Shown here one piece after another: positions 63,592 through 64,000 of a stretch of 64,000 bases of DNA. Under the pieces are notes generated by a model. It saw nothing but the letters and a program-made list of their open reading frames with translations. It searched no databases and was not told the DNA's origin. The DNA comes from Pomphorhynchus laevis. Its lineage: Eukaryota; Acanthocephala; Palaeacanthocephala; Echinorhynchida; Pomphorhynchidae. The DNA lies in assembly GCA_012934845.2 (NCBI GenBank), contig WNNJ02003454.1:1-64000 (forward strand). The letters run 5' to 3'. Within the stretch, counting starts at the first letter, position 1; every line of letters begins with the position of its first letter. Made by a program: the position numbers and the translations under genes.

Positions 63592-64000
63592 CTATAATAA
63601 CATTAAATAAAAGACATGAATAATATGATAACATTTAATTTATAAAGACATGTAAATTTTAAATATTATAACATTTAATTTATAAAGACATGCACATTTT
63701 AAAAACATTGTTATTTAATGAAGATGATAACAGAGGTTAGCGAAATATCGAATAAAAATTGTCCCATTTTTTGATCCAGCTTCAATAATTCTTAATCAAT
63801 AATGGATAAATTATCAACTCTTTACAAAGGAATTATATTTAATTAATAAGGAAGCGGCTCCATCACATACTCTTAAAGACTTAAAAATATTGCCTTGCTT
63901 CAGCTATAATTGTCTCACACTTCGGAATATCAGAATATCAGAATACATGCTGAGTTAATATTATCTAGGTAGCAATTAGTCTCTTGGAAAGGCTGTCTCT
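63592..64000. other. 5' region of the TMEM106-like gene
   Basis: Contains a tandem pair of a ~35-bp unit, ATAACATTTAATTTATAAAG..., at 63630-63697. No promoter element or exon can be named with confidence. Confidence 0.4.

Overview
This is an AT-rich animal (metazoan, most likely arthropod) window that is almost entirely a retrotransposon graveyard and nursery. Only one confident host gene is visible: a TMEM106-family membrane protein on the minus strand at the right edge (62899-63591). Clade calls rest on motifs read by eye; the species cannot be named from the sequence.

The dominant elements are Penelope-like elements (PLEs): reverse transcriptase (RT) usually followed by a GIY-YIG endonuclease. 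At least six families can be told apart (called here PLE-A1, A2/A3, B, C, D, F, plus a fragment G). One, PLE-A1 at 856-3321, keeps an uninterrupted 821-codon frame. The 3' ends of most PLE copies carry a short hairpin followed by GAAA that looks like a hammerhead-ribozyme core. Copies are joined head-to-head, head-to-tail (PLE-B1/B2, PLE-D pseudo-LTRs) and nested in each other. LINEs of three kinds share the region: LINE-A (APE endonuclease plus RT; one copy at 31491-35400 looks whole with 11-bp target duplications), LINE-B (CR1/L2-like, two copies), and a LINE with a C-terminal restriction-like endonuclease (four decayed copies). A DNA transposon with palindromic 40-bp terminal repeats sits inside LINE-A1.

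Layout: 1-3925 TA microsatellites and PLE-A1 with an inverted partial copy; 4030-5345 PLE-A2/A3 tails; 5381-6985 inverted tandem array of a 380-bp repeat; 7020-11930 LINE-A1 with the nested DNA transposon; 11964-13010 PLE-G; 13254-19755 PLE-C1 carrying nested PLE-D and LINE-B1; 19880-20870 RLE-LINE; 20870-28528 three PLE-B copies with LINE-B2 inserted; 28600-30600 RLE-LINE; 31085-44070 a giant near-identical palindrome (about 3.4-kb arms, 2.27-kb spacer) of PLE-F and RLE-LINE, with LINE-A2 inserted in one arm only; 44071-57120 AT-rich DNA with a 1,128-bp near-perfect duplication and two more inverted tandem arrays (362-bp and about 256-bp monomers); 57250-62225 PLE-C and RLE-LINE relics; 62899-64000 the host gene.

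The most interesting observation is that all three short tandem-repeat arrays carry hammerhead core halves (CTGATGA and GAAAC) whose stem II is base-paired, with a compensatory change in one array, and that each array flips orientation in the middle. Next to so many PLEs this resembles animal retrozymes (small circular-RNA retroelements with hammerhead ribozymes thought to use PLE machinery), but the half-motifs are in circularly permuted order and stems I and III are not clear, so this is a hypothesis.
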